From NCBI RefSeq assembly GCF_035943795.1, contig NZ_DASZBY010000085.1, positions 27,385-91,384 on the forward strand: 64,000 nucleotides of DNA, read 5' to 3'. Position 1 is the first letter of the stretch. Every line of letters begins with the position of its first letter. A program made the position numbers and the translations under genes. The notes under the pieces are model-generated. The model had not been told where the DNA came from. It ran no database searches and saw only the letters and a program-made list of their open reading frames with translations. Positions 53,673 to 62,687 of this stretch are shown here, piece after piece. This DNA is from Aliidongia sp035943795 (GTDB taxonomy: Bacteria; Pseudomonadota; Alphaproteobacteria; ATCC43930; CGMCC-115725).

Positions 53673-54806
53673 TCAGCCCGTGAATGCCTCCCGGACCTTG
53701 CCGAACAGGCCGTCCATGCCGGCACGGTCGATCCAGCGGGCGACCAGGACCAGGTCGAGTTCGCGTGAGACCCAGACCACGTTGGCTCCGGCGCCGAGGG
53801 CGAATACGCTGTCGGCGGTGGCGCTCGGATAGCGAACGTCAGGGCCGCCGTTCAGCCACCACATCAGGCCATACTGATCGTTGTGCGGCGAGGGGGTCAG
53901 CATCGCCTGGACCCAGCCGGCCGGCAGAATGCGTCGCTCGCCCCAGAGCCCGTCGCGCGCCATCAGCAACCCCATGCGCGCATGGTCCCGGCTGCCGATG
54001 AACATGCCCCCGCCCCAGTGGCCGCCGCCGGAAACCGAGCGGAGCCGTTTGCCGTCGAGGTCGACGAAGGCGTCGCTATAACCGTGCCATTCCCAATCGG
54101 CGGAGGCGCCGATCGGATCCATCACCCGTTCCTTGAGCACGTCGGGCAACGGCCGGCCGAAGCGGTGGGTCAGGCAGGCGGCCAACAGGTTGACGCGTAC
54201 GTCGTTATATTCGAACAACTCGCCCGGCGCCCGCATGGCGCGGGCCTCGCCCTTGGCCGCAACGACGCGGGCGCCACCGCCCACGACCCGGTTGTGATCC
54301 GCCGAATCCGGCTTGCCCCACAATTCCCCCGACCATTCGCTGGTCTGCTGGAGCAGATGGCGCCAGGTAATCGACGCGTTCTGCGGCGATGCGAACCAGG
54401 GTCCCGGCACATCCTCGGCCACCCGACGGTCGAGCGCAGCAATCAGCCCGTCGGCCAGGGCGAGACCGGCAAGGATGCCGAGGTAGCTCTTCGCGATCGA
54501 AAAAGTCATGTCGGCGTTACGCGTGTCACCCCACTCCGCCACCAACCTGCCACCGCGCAGGATCAGCCCGTTCGGCGCGCCTCGCGGCCGCACCGGACCG
54601 ATCACCGCCGCATGTTCCGGCTTGTCGCCGATATCGGCGACGCCGACATAGCGCCCGTCGGGCAGATACATCGAGCGCGGCCAGGACGTCTCGTGCGAGC
54701 GGTGGAACTGGATCGCGTCCTGCAACCGCCTGGCATCGAAACCGGCCGCTTCGGGCGCCGCGGTCTCCCAGGAAAGATCGGCGGTGGGTACATAGCTGTG
54801 CGGCAT
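53673..54806 (-). CDS. Serine beta-lactamase-fold protein (class C/esterase type)
   Basis: A 377-residue beta-lactamase-fold hydrolase: SxxK nucleophile in MTFSIAKSYLGILAGLALAD, the YxN motif in LFEYNDVRVNLLAA, and a C-terminal VFALGAGANVVWVSRELDLV with a GxG-type loop in place of KTG. RPRGAPNGLILRGGRLVAEW is the typical opening. Such proteins are peptidases, esterases or beta-lactamases, so antibiotic resistance should not be inferred. The ATG at 54806 follows AGGAAAA; upstream in-frame codons run into a separate-looking stretch and are excluded. No clear signal peptide is seen with this start, so it is likely cytoplasmic. Confidence 0.85.
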   Translation of the reverse strand: MPHSYVPTADLSWETAAPEAAGFDARRLQDAIQFHRSHETSWPRSMYLPDGRYVGVADIGDKPEHAAVIGPVRPRGAPNGLILRGGRLVAEWGDTRNADMTFSIAKSYLGILAGLALADGLIAALDRRVAEDVPGPWFASPQNASITWRHLLQQTSEWSGELWGKPDSADHNRVVGGGARVVAAKGEARAMRAPGELFEYNDVRVNLLAACLTHRFGRPLPDVLKERVMDPIGASADWEWHGYSDAFVDLDGKRLRSVSGGGHWGGGMFIGSRDHARMGLLMARDGLWGERRILPAGWVQAMLTPSPHNDQYGLMWWLNGGPDVRYPSATADSVFALGAGANVVWVSRELDLVLVARWIDRAGMDGLFGKVREAFTG

Positions 54807-55238
54807 CTGGTTTTCCTGGAACGCGGTCGAGGCTTGTAAGGAGCCCGCCGCATCCTCGGCAAAACCGCCTGAACGATGCAAGGCCCGAGATTGGAATTCG
54901 ACTGTCGGCTCGATGTTACGATGCCCGGCAATGGTGTGTGCCACCGGGTCTCACCTTTCAAAAGAATGAGAGACTGCGTCGCCCGGAACGGGCTGATCAA
55001 TCGCAAAGCATCGTGCTCTCGAGTTTTGCGATCGGACGAAGGATCTCGAGCACGAATTTTGGTTATTAAATAAATTCATGAAGTAATATATAAATATATA
55101 TCGGAATCTATATATTCTGAGATAGACATAATGACCAACTACCGATAAATATAAAAACACGAAACGACCTGAACATTGAGTTCGACCGGCAAAATAGAAG
55201 CCGGAGAAATTACAATCAATGGCTCAGGAGAAATTCCC
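54807..55238. other. 432-base intergenic region with AT-rich island
   Basis: No supportable gene. The right part (about 55060-55170) is strongly AT-rich, with runs such as TAATATATAAATATATAT and TCTATATATTCTGAG and ATAAATATAAAAACAC, in sharp contrast to the GC-rich surroundings. It must hold the promoter of the DUF1800 gene and of the divergent beta-lactamase-fold gene. The last ~40 bases include the AGGAG ribosome site of the DUF1800 gene. Confidence 0.6.
55060..55170. promoter_or_regulatory. AT-rich island upstream of the DUF1800-DUF1501 pair
   Basis: About 110 bases at roughly three-quarters A+T by eye, in a window otherwise near two-thirds G+C. It includes alternating AT tracts and a short inverted repeat (GAAT-N6-ATTC). 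The position, just upstream of a secreted-protein gene pair, fits a promoter/silencer region bound by an xenogeneic silencer such as a MucR- or H-NS-like protein; this is inference only. Confidence 0.5.
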
Positions 55239-56783
55239 ATGACTGGAATTCGCCTACGCTTATCGGCTGGGATGGGCGTCGCCCTATCGATGGTGGTCGG
55301 GCTCGCGAATCCGCCACCTGCAATTGCCGATCAACCACCCACGGCGCGGGCGCAGGTTCAACATCTGCTGCGCCGCCTGGCCTTCTCGGCGTCGCCGGCC
55401 ACGGTCTCCGCCGTGGCTGCGGCCGGGAGCGACGTCTGGCTTCGTGCTCAGCTGACGCCGTCCGGCATCGACGATTCCGCGGCGATCGCCAGCCTGGAGC
55501 CGGAGCCGACGACGACCAATCCAGACGGCACCATCCCCAATGAATTCGCCTACGAGCGCCGCTTCATCCAGCGCGCCGTGCGCAGCCTGCGCCAGGTGCA
55601 GATGAAGCTGGTGCTGCACTGGATCGATCACTTCGCCATCGGCGACGAAAAAGTGCACGACCAGGCGATGATGTCGCGTTACGAGACCGTTCTTCGCAAT
55701 GGCGGGCTCGGCAATTTCGAGCAGCTGGTGGCGGCCGTCGCCGCGGAGCCGGCCATGCTGATCTGGCTCGACAACGACGGCAACGCGGCCCCGATCCCGA
55801 ACGAGAATTTCGCCCGCGAGCTGATGCAGATCTATCTCATGGGTGTGGATCGTCTGAATGCGGACGGTTCCGTGATCCCGGGACCCAATGGCAATCCGCT
55901 ACCCAACTACAGCCAGGCCGACGTGCAGCAGGTGGCCTTGGCCATGACCGGCTTCAACGTGGTCTGGAACGACAGCGATCCCAATCCCAATACCGGCTTC
56001 GCCGTCAGCTTCGATCCGCGCAGCCACTATCCGGGCGCGCGCCAGATCATGGGCCAGACCGTGCAGGTGCCGAGCAATGCGACCTGCATGACCGCGATCA
56101 TTCATTTTCTGGTGCGCCAGCCGTCGGTGGCGCCCTTCCAGGTGCGCGAATTGCTGCAGCGTTTCGTCACCGAGGCGCCCAGCCCCCGCTATATCGCCGA
56201 CATTGTCCAGGTGTGGAACGCTCATCTCGACGACCCGAACCAGCTCGCGAACGTGCTCTGGGCGATCGCCCACCACCCGGAGTTCAATACGACCTATCGC
56301 TCGATGCCGAAGCAGCCGGTCGAACTGGTCCTGGGGGCATTGCGCCAATTGCCGGGCGTTCTGCGACCAAGCGTCGGGCAAGGACCCGGCGACGATCTGG
56401 TGAGCGGCGGCTGGCTGACGCTGTTGGGGCAGGAGCCCTATTTCCCGCCCAGCGTCTTTTCCTTCTACCGGCCGGGCCAGCTTTCGTCGTTGACCAATAC
56501 CAACCTGGTGCTGCAGCGCACCGGGACTTTCACGGACGTGGCCGGAAGCAAGCCAAGCGACGACACGGCCAATGTCCTGATCGATATCCAGGCGTTGCGC
56601 ACGCGTGTCGGCTCCACGGCGGGCCCCAAGATCGCCGCCTATCTGCTCGACGCCCTGGTCGATGGCGGCACGCCCGCTCTGCAGCAGACCATGGCGAGCT
56701 ATCTCGGCGCCAAGCCCGACGACGACCAATTGCGCGGCGCCCTCTGGCTGCTGCTCAATTCGCCCTCTTACGCGGTGAACTGA
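55239..56783 (+). CDS. DUF1800 family protein
   Basis: A 514-residue protein of the DUF1800 family. It has an N-terminal signal peptide (RLRLSAGMGVALSMVVGLAN), then QVQHLLRRLAFSASPATVSA, the family block KLVLHWIDHFAIGDEKVHDQ, MLIWLDNDGNAAPIPNENFA with RELMQIYLMGVD, VALAMTGFNVVWND, and a C-terminal SYLGAKPDDDQLRGALWLLL. DUF1800 proteins occur next to DUF1501 proteins and are thought to be exported; biochemical function is not established. ATG 55239 has AGGAG nine bases upstream. Single-base gap to the DUF1501 gene, so the two are translated together. Confidence 0.92.
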   Translation: MTGIRLRLSAGMGVALSMVVGLANPPPAIADQPPTARAQVQHLLRRLAFSASPATVSAVAAAGSDVWLRAQLTPSGIDDSAAIASLEPEPTTTNPDGTIPNEFAYERRFIQRAVRSLRQVQMKLVLHWIDHFAIGDEKVHDQAMMSRYETVLRNGGLGNFEQLVAAVAAEPAMLIWLDNDGNAAPIPNENFARELMQIYLMGVDRLNADGSVIPGPNGNPLPNYSQADVQQVALAMTGFNVVWNDSDPNPNTGFAVSFDPRSHYPGARQIMGQTVQVPSNATCMTAIIHFLVRQPSVAPFQVRELLQRFVTEAPSPRYIADIVQVWNAHLDDPNQLANVLWAIAHHPEFNTTYRSMPKQPVELVLGALRQLPGVLRPSVGQGPGDDLVSGGWLTLLGQEPYFPPSVFSFYRPGQLSSLTNTNLVLQRTGTFTDVAGSKPSDDTANVLIDIQALRTRVGSTAGPKIAAYLLDALVDGGTPALQQTMASYLGAKPDDDQLRGALWLLLNSPSYAVN

Positions 56784-56784
56784 C

Positions 56785-58059
56785 ATGACGACACGACGGC
56801 ACGTCTTGAAGGGGCTGGGCGGCCTCGCCATAACGCCTTTCTTCCTGCGCAGCATGAGCGCCCAAGCGGCCGGCAGCGACGGGATCCTGGTCAGCATCCT
56901 GCTGGCCGGCGGCAATGACGGGCTCAATACCGTCGTGCCGCTCGGCCAGTATGGCGCCTACAAAAAGCTTCGGCGTCCCTCGGATCCGCCGAGCCCCGAG
57001 ACGGCCCTCGACATTCCGCTGGCCAGCCTGGCCGCGACCGCGTTCGATGCCAACCCTGCGGTGTCGGCGAGTGCCGCTCGCACCTATGCGTTCAATCCGG
57101 CGATGGGCGCCATGCGCCAGCTCTATGCGGCCGGCCGTCTGGCGGTCGTCGCCGGGGTCGGGCTGCCGCTCGCCGAGGTGGCCAGCCTCGATCACGAAGT
57201 CGGGCAATATGACTGGCAGACCGGCACGATCAACACCTTCTCGACCGGCCAGCCGGGCTGGCTTGCGACCACCTTGGACAGCGTCGGAGCGACCGGGCGT
57301 CTGGGCAGCATGATCTCGGTCAGCGGCGACCTGCCGCTGTTGCTGAGTGATCGCGCGACGCAGGCGCTGGTTCTGCCGACACCCATCGACAATTTCGGCA
57401 TCAGCACCGGCGGCGGCGACGACCAGGATCAGCTGCTACAGACCTATCAGCAGATCCTGGCGCTGCCGCCGACCAGCGCCGTCGAGGCCTATGACCGGGC
57501 GGTGGCGACGGGAGCCGGCGCGCTGGAGAATGGCGTCCAGGACATCGCCTCGGCAATGCCGGGCAGCGACTACCCGGCGCCGCAGAGCGACCTCGACCAG
57601 CAATTGCAGCAGATTGCCCGCCTGATCATCGGGGGTGCCGGCGCCCGGGCCTATTTCGCGGCCCAGGATGGCTATGACACTCATTCGGCGCAGAACCCGA
57701 CCCAGGTCGGCCTGCTCACCGACCTGTCCACCTCGTTATCCAATTTCTACCACTACCTCAAGACCCATGGCGCCTCGTCCAAGGTGGTCATCGCGACCTT
57801 CTCGGATTTCGGCCGGCGCCCCTCTGCCAATCTCGATTTCGGTACCGACCATGGCGCCGCGAGCGTCTGCTTCGTGCTGGGCGACCGGGTGCATGGCGGC
57901 GTCTATGGCCGTTATCCGGATCTGACCAAACTGGACGACAATGGCAATCTCGCAATGCAGGTCGATTTCCGCAACGTCATATCGGATCTGATCGGCTTCA
58001 TGGGCGGGAACCCGACGGCCGTGCTGGGCATGACGATGCCGCGACTGGGCTTCGTGTAA
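56785..58059 (+). CDS. DUF1501 family protein with Tat signal
   Basis: A 424-residue protein starting with a twin-arginine-type leader (TTRRHVLKGLGGLAITPFFL). The DUF1501 core shows ILVSILLAGGNDGLNTVVPL, GQYGAYKKLRRP, NPAMGAMRQLYAAGRLAVVA, LPLAEVASLDHEVGQYDWQT and the sulfatase-like end SKVVIATFSDFGRRPSANLD with GTDHGAASVCFVLGDRVHGG. This alkaline-phosphatase/sulfatase-like fold with the Tat leader suggests a periplasmic metal enzyme; the substrate is unknown. It begins one base after the DUF1800 stop. DUF1800-DUF1501 pairs are widely conserved in Proteobacteria and Planctomycetes. Confidence 0.92.
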   Translation: MTTRRHVLKGLGGLAITPFFLRSMSAQAAGSDGILVSILLAGGNDGLNTVVPLGQYGAYKKLRRPSDPPSPETALDIPLASLAATAFDANPAVSASAARTYAFNPAMGAMRQLYAAGRLAVVAGVGLPLAEVASLDHEVGQYDWQTGTINTFSTGQPGWLATTLDSVGATGRLGSMISVSGDLPLLLSDRATQALVLPTPIDNFGISTGGGDDQDQLLQTYQQILALPPTSAVEAYDRAVATGAGALENGVQDIASAMPGSDYPAPQSDLDQQLQQIARLIIGGAGARAYFAAQDGYDTHSAQNPTQVGLLTDLSTSLSNFYHYLKTHGASSKVVIATFSDFGRRPSANLDFGTDHGAASVCFVLGDRVHGGVYGRYPDLTKLDDNGNLAMQVDFRNVISDLIGFMGGNPTAVLGMTMPRLGFV

Positions 58060-58138
58060 CAGCCAGCATCGCCAAAGCCCTGGACGCGACGAGGATCAAG
58101 ACCGCCCCGCACCATCGCCAAACCGCTTTGCAGGCGAA

Positions 58139-59929
58139 CTACTCGGTCTGCACCGCGACGCTGGTCGCGCCGTGGGAGACGCCGTTGCCGTCGCGGAAAT
58201 GCACGAAGATTCGGTGGGCGCCGGGGGCTGCGGCCACGCCGGCAGTGGCCGTGGCGAAGACCGAGAAAGTCGGCGTTCCGCCGGCAGCGATGCTGATGGG
58301 CACCGAGGAGACGGGGATAGCCAGGCACTGGCCGGTCGTGGGATCGGTCTGGCAGACGCCCAGCGCGATCGGCAGTGCAGCGTCGCCGGTATCGGCCGAG
58401 ACCGACAGCGCGCCGGCCGCGCCGACATTGGCACTGGCGACCGCGAAGGCCGCCCCGTTCGCCGATAGCGGGATGCGTACGATGCCGTCGCCCGACGCGG
58501 TGGCGGCGAGCGCGATCACGTCCGTCGTCGCGGTCGCACCGAAGGCGAGGTCGACGGTGTTCACGCCCGGTACCAGAGTCGCCGGCGCAATGCCGGAGCA
58601 GAAGAACTGCAGCGGCACCGTCGTCATGGGAACGGTGGCACTGGCCTTGAACGACAGCAGGAAGGTCTGGGCCTCGCCGCCGAACAGCTGGAACAGGCGG
58701 TCCGGTACCCCCACGACTTTGTTGGTCAATGCATCGGTCGCCACCGTGGTCAGCGAGATCGGTGCCGATTGCTCCGAAGGCAGGTTGATCCGGCAGCCGG
58801 AGGCGAGGCTGGCGCCGCCATTGATCAGGGTCGCGAAGACCGTCGCGGTGCCGTCCTCGCGGACCGAGCGGGACCCCGGCAGCACCGCGCCCACGATCGA
58901 GGTCGGCACGGTGCCGAAGGTGTGCGCCTTGATCACGCCCAGCCCGCCGAACGTCCGCTCGACCGTGTTGGTGACGAGCGAGAAGACCGAGATCGTGTTA
59001 TCTCCTGTGTTGACGATATAGGCCTCGCTGGCGTCGGAGGTAACCCGGACCTGGGTCGGATTCCGGCCAACCGGGATCCTCGACGTGACCGTATAAATGG
59101 CGCTGCCCGCGAGCGGGATGACATCGACCTCGTTGTCGGCGGCCGAAAGCACATAGAGCGTCGTACCGTCCTGCGAGAAGAACATCGAGCGCGGCTGGTT
59201 CACACCCGTGATCGTGTTCGTCACCGTCGAGCGGCTGAGATTGACCACCGAAATGTCGTTGGACCCCGTGTTGAGCGAAAAGAGGATCCCCCCTCTCCAG
59301 GCGAGGCTCCTCGGGCCCGTACCGACAGGGATCGTCGCGGTGATCACGTTGCCCACGGCCCCCGCTGTCGCGACGACGGAAACCGTGTTGGCGGCGGAAT
59401 TCGCGACATAGATCGTATCGACCAGGCCGGCAGTGGTCGACTGGGTCACTGCTGCGACCCCTTCCGGCTGGTCGAACCCGGTAATCGTGGCGACGATCTG
59501 GTTGACCTGGGGTCCCAGCAGCGGAACGACGGAGATCGTATCGGCAGCCTGGTTGGCGATGTACAGGAATTTGTCGCCAGCCGTGCCGGTGAACCCCGAC
59601 GGCGTGCTGAGTCCGGTCGTCTTGCCGAGCACCGTGCCGGCAAGATCTCCGGTCAGGGCAACATACTCGAGGCTATTGGCCGCCGTATCGCGCACCAGGG
59701 CGATCGCTCCGGTGGCGTCGATGCCGAAATCGTCGGGCGTGCCGCCGAGCGGCAGGCGCTGGGTGACCGTGAAGGCCTGGGGACCGGCGGTGGGAACCAG
59801 CAGAAATGCCCTGGCCCCCGTGCCAGGATCCTGGCTCAGGATATAGAGCGGCTGCCCGGTCTGTGCCCGGGCCGTGCCGCAGATCGCCGTCAAAACCGAC
59901 ACGACCAGCGCGAAGCAAAGTACTCGCAT
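58139..59929 (-). CDS. Secreted YVTN-type beta-propeller protein
   Basis: A 596-residue protein with a signal peptide (RVLCFALVVSVLTAICGTAR) followed by about six propeller blades of the YVTN/lactonase type. Repeat motifs: FLYIANQAADTISVVPLLG, TIYVANSAANTVSVVATAGA, ILFSLNTGSNDISVVNLSRS, TLYVLSAADNEVDVIPLAGS and AYIVNTGDNTISVFSLVTNT. The last ~230 residues (GAVLPGSRSVREDGTATVF onward) are a different, beta-rich extracellular domain. The protein should be periplasmic or surface-exposed; blade repeats suggest a binding or scaffolding role. ATG 59929 gives the natural signal peptide. It is convergent with the DUF1501 gene, 79 bases apart. Confidence 0.88.
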   Translation of the reverse strand: MRVLCFALVVSVLTAICGTARAQTGQPLYILSQDPGTGARAFLLVPTAGPQAFTVTQRLPLGGTPDDFGIDATGAIALVRDTAANSLEYVALTGDLAGTVLGKTTGLSTPSGFTGTAGDKFLYIANQAADTISVVPLLGPQVNQIVATITGFDQPEGVAAVTQSTTAGLVDTIYVANSAANTVSVVATAGAVGNVITATIPVGTGPRSLAWRGGILFSLNTGSNDISVVNLSRSTVTNTITGVNQPRSMFFSQDGTTLYVLSAADNEVDVIPLAGSAIYTVTSRIPVGRNPTQVRVTSDASEAYIVNTGDNTISVFSLVTNTVERTFGGLGVIKAHTFGTVPTSIVGAVLPGSRSVREDGTATVFATLINGGASLASGCRINLPSEQSAPISLTTVATDALTNKVVGVPDRLFQLFGGEAQTFLLSFKASATVPMTTVPLQFFCSGIAPATLVPGVNTVDLAFGATATTDVIALAATASGDGIVRIPLSANGAAFAVASANVGAAGALSVSADTGDAALPIALGVCQTDPTTGQCLAIPVSSVPISIAAGGTPTFSVFATATAGVAAAPGAHRIFVHFRDGNGVSHGATSVAVQTE

Positions 59930-60012
59930 GCCTACCCCAACCCACAATCTGCCGGCTCTTTCCGGTTAAACGGATAGGTAGCGAGCTTTCGGGGCGGCGT
60001 CCATCCTCGACG

Positions 60013-61092
60013 TCAAGGAGCCTTCGATTTCCGGAAGTTCTGCAGGGAGCCTTCGAGGAACGAGAAGAAGATGTCGGCGGCGTACCCGACCAGGAAGGCG
60101 ACGGCGAGCGGCGACAGCGAGGCGCCCTGCCCGATCGAGAAATTATTGAACAGGCCGACGATCGCCCCGCCGATGGCGGCGATGACGAAGCGGGCCGATG
60201 CCGCGTAGGTCGGCCGGAAGGTCTGGCTCGCCACCTGTTCGGAAAACACCCGCAGCAGATAGGCACAGGCACCGAGCAGCGCATAGAGCACCGGCAGGAT
60301 GCAGGCGCTGATGGCACCATACAGCAGCGAGGCGGCGTCCTGCACCGACTTGGCGTCGGACCGCACGTTCTGGTAGGCGGCGGTCAGTCGGTTGAGATTG
60401 TTCACCAGTTCCGGGACGCTGTTGGACAGCGAGGGGTCGAGCTCCAGCCGGCCCTTGCCGTCCGCGGGACCTTCCCTGAACTCGAATTCGACCGGCACGA
60501 ACCAAGCCAGTTGCTTGGTGCGCGCGCGGATCGACCGGATCGTCGCCGCATATTGCTGCAGGTCTGGAAGGCTGTTGAGCGCCGCGGTGCTCGCAGTCGG
60601 TGCGCCCGAGGTATTGAGCTGCGCATGCAGGTTGACCGCGAGCTGGTTCGCGACCGCCAGGTCGGCGGTCACCGCATTGGAAAGCCCGGTATAGACGAAC
60701 GAGATCATCGACAGCGGCAGGATGATGACGGCGAGCGCGCAGGCCATGCCGCGATAGTTTCGGATCGTCGTATAGGCTTGCTCGCGACAGGCGCGCAACG
60801 TCTCGGCCGTTACCGGGTGCACGAGGGCGGCGAGCTTGATGATGGCCGAGGCCAGCCGGCCCGCCTCCGCGCAGTTCCACGCGGAATCGCCCTCGATCCG
60901 CGCCTGGATGATGCGCTGGGAAGTGTCCGCGTCGACGTCGATCCCGGCCTCGACGGCGTAGCGCAGCAGATGGCCCGCGTTATCCAGCAGGGTAGCGGGT
61001 TCGGCACGCCGTCTCGCGCCGACGCGGCGCACTGCCGGCGAAATCACGGCGCCGAGAAAAGCTTGGGGATCGGTATCCAGCTGCGACGTCAT
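60013..61092 (-). CDS. Membrane protein of unknown function with four helices
   Basis: A 359-residue protein. The first ~115 residues are soluble (EPATLLDNAGHLLRYAVEAG and IIQARIEGDSAWNCAEAGRL), followed by a helix at 116-136 (ALAVIILPLSMISFVYTGLS), a ~120-residue extramembrane domain (NLHAQLNTSGAPTASTAALN, EFEFREGPADGKGRLELDPS), and three helices at 258-282, 301-319 and 326-346 (ISACILPVLYALLGACAYLL, FVIAAIGGAIVGLFNNFSIG, AVAFLVGYAADIFFSFLEGS). I do not recognise the family. GGAGG precedes the ATG at 61092. Stand-alone on the minus strand; the upstream alkylation-repair genes are separated by about 190 bases. Confidence 0.8.
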   Translation of the reverse strand: MTSQLDTDPQAFLGAVISPAVRRVGARRRAEPATLLDNAGHLLRYAVEAGIDVDADTSQRIIQARIEGDSAWNCAEAGRLASAIIKLAALVHPVTAETLRACREQAYTTIRNYRGMACALAVIILPLSMISFVYTGLSNAVTADLAVANQLAVNLHAQLNTSGAPTASTAALNSLPDLQQYAATIRSIRARTKQLAWFVPVEFEFREGPADGKGRLELDPSLSNSVPELVNNLNRLTAAYQNVRSDAKSVQDAASLLYGAISACILPVLYALLGACAYLLRVFSEQVASQTFRPTYAASARFVIAAIGGAIVGLFNNFSIGQGASLSPLAVAFLVGYAADIFFSFLEGSLQNFRKSKAP

Positions 61093-61279
61093 GGGATGCC
61101 TCCTGAGGAGCCGGGCGAGCCGGCTCGACACAATGAAGCGCGATCCCGGTTGTACGCCTTCGCGCACTGCGCATCCTATGAAGCGAGACACACTCCCGTC
61201 GGGGACGGGGATTCGATGAAAGCTCCGGGGCCGGAAAAACCCTACTCCATTACCAAGCCGGACCGATAGAGGCGAAGCC

Positions 61280-61783
61280 TCACATCCTGACGCCTTCGTG
61301 CGCCAGCAGCCAGCGCTTGCGCTCCAGCCCGCCGGCGTAGCCGGTCAGGTCGCGGTCGTGGCCGACGACGCGGTGGCACGCCAGGATGATGGCGACGGGA
61401 TTGAGCGAATTGGCATAGCCCACCGCCCGGCTGGCCTTGGGCCGTCCGAGCCGGGCTGCGAGTGCACCGTAGGTCGTGATCGTGCCGACCGGGATGGCGC
61501 GCAGCGCCCGCCAACATTGCTCCTGGAACTCCGTGCCGCCCGTTGCGACCGGCAGGTCGTCGAACGCGGTGAAGTCGCCGGCCAGATAGGCCCGGACCCG
61601 GGCCGAGGCACCCAGCGGATCGGCCCGCTCGACCAGGCGGAACGGACCGTAGCGCTTGGTCAGAAGCGCCTTCATACGCGCCTCGTAGCCGGCATAGTCG
61701 AGCGCCACCAGGGCGGCACCGTCGCTCGCCACCAGGATGTCGCCGATCGCACTCGGCACGCGGTCGAAATCGAGATCGGTCAT
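61280..61783 (-). CDS. ogt: Methylated-DNA--protein-cysteine methyltransferase
   Basis: Suicide repair of O6-alkylguanine. The 167-residue product has EFQEQCWRALRAIPVGTITT, YGALAARLGRPKASRAVGYA and the active site ILACHRVVG (Cys136), with Ala where most members have Pro in PCHR, and the C-terminal GYAGGLERKRWLLAHEG. It lies one base downstream of the alkA-like gene, translationally coupled, and forms an alkylation-repair unit. The ATG at 61783 follows GGGAGG. It is free of an Ada-type regulatory domain, so the Ogt name is used. Confidence 0.92.
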   Translation of the reverse strand: MTDLDFDRVPSAIGDILVASDGAALVALDYAGYEARMKALLTKRYGPFRLVERADPLGASARVRAYLAGDFTAFDDLPVATGGTEFQEQCWRALRAIPVGTITTYGALAARLGRPKASRAVGYANSLNPVAIILACHRVVGHDRDLTGYAGGLERKRWLLAHEGVRM

Positions 61784-61784
61784 G

Positions 61785-62687
61785 TCAGCCTCCCGTCGCT
61801 CCGCCAAGGCTCATCCACAGATGCAGGGCGGCATAGGCGCGCCAGGGCCGCCAGGCCTCGGCGCGCAGATCCATTTCCTTGAAGCTGGGCAGGCCGGCCG
61901 CCGTGATCATCGCCTTGCGCAGGCCCAGGTCGCCCGACGGGAAGGCGTCGGGCTCGCGCAGCGCGCGCATGGCGATGTAATGGGCGGTCCAGGGACCGAT
62001 GCCCGGCAGCGCGTCGAGCCGTTCGACCAGCAGGCCGAGCGGCAGGCCGCCCATCAGCAGCGCCGGCTCGGCCAATGCCGCCCGTGCCAAGCCGGCGATG
62101 GTCTCGGCCCGTTTGGTCGGAATGCGCAGCACGCCGGGATCGGCGCCGATCAGGGCGGCGGGATCCGGGAACACCTGGAACAGGCCGGGCGGTGGCGGCT
62201 CGCCGTCCTCGAGTTGCAACGGCGCACCGTAGGAGAGTGCCACCCTGCCGGCGAGCGTGGTTGCCGCGGCGACGCTGACCTGCTGGCCGAGGATGGCGCG
62301 CACCGCCAGTTCGAACGGATCCCAGGCGCCCGGCACGCGCAGGCCCGGCCGCAGCGCCACGAGCGGCGCCAGCAGCGGATCGCGGCCGAACTGGATCGCG
62401 ATGGCGGCGATGTCGGTCATCAGGTCGAACTGCCGCACCAGCCGTTCGGCGATCGCGGCATGGGCCGTGGCATCCGGATAGCGGATCGCGACCTCGAGGC
62501 CGTCGGCACCGGGACCGAGCTCGATCGTGCCGTGCCGGCCGTTCAGCAGGATGGTCCGGCGATAGGCCAGGCCATCGACGGCCTCGACGCCCGGGATGCA
62601 GCGGGGTGCCAGGAAACCCGCGATGATTGACCAGTCGAACGGGTGATGGACCGGTAGCGCGAGGCGGACGATGGGGGAAGCGTTCAT
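61785..62687 (-). CDS. alkA: 3-methyladenine DNA glycosylase II (AlkA-like)
   Basis: A 300-residue HhH-GPD glycosylase with an AlkA N-terminal domain (IVRLALPVHHPFDWSIIAGF, then HGTIELGPGADGLEVAIRYP). The core WDPFELAVRAILGQQVSVAA is the family motif; the helix-hairpin-helix LPGIGPWTAHYIAMR (about 227-241) and the catalytic Asp in FPSGDLGLRKA (Asp253) are intact. It cuts out alkylated bases such as 3-methyladenine. No Ada Cys-rich domain is attached. ATG 62687 gives the proper N terminus; no strong ribosome site is seen. It is coupled to ogt. Confidence 0.92.
   Translation of the reverse strand: MNASPIVRLALPVHHPFDWSIIAGFLAPRCIPGVEAVDGLAYRRTILLNGRHGTIELGPGADGLEVAIRYPDATAHAAIAERLVRQFDLMTDIAAIAIQFGRDPLLAPLVALRPGLRVPGAWDPFELAVRAILGQQVSVAAATTLAGRVALSYGAPLQLEDGEPPPPGLFQVFPDPAALIGADPGVLRIPTKRAETIAGLARAALAEPALLMGGLPLGLLVERLDALPGIGPWTAHYIAMRALREPDAFPSGDLGLRKAMITAAGLPSFKEMDLRAEAWRPWRAYAALHLWMSLGGATGG

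Noticed and set aside
53673..54806. Antibiotic-resistance beta-lactamase
   Set aside because: Only the SxxK and YxN motifs are seen and the KTG box is not standard; the fold covers many esterases and peptidases.
54951..55160. Minus-strand Tyr/Phe/Ile-rich frame in the AT-rich island
   Set aside because: Composition simply reflects the AT tract; no ribosome site and no family.
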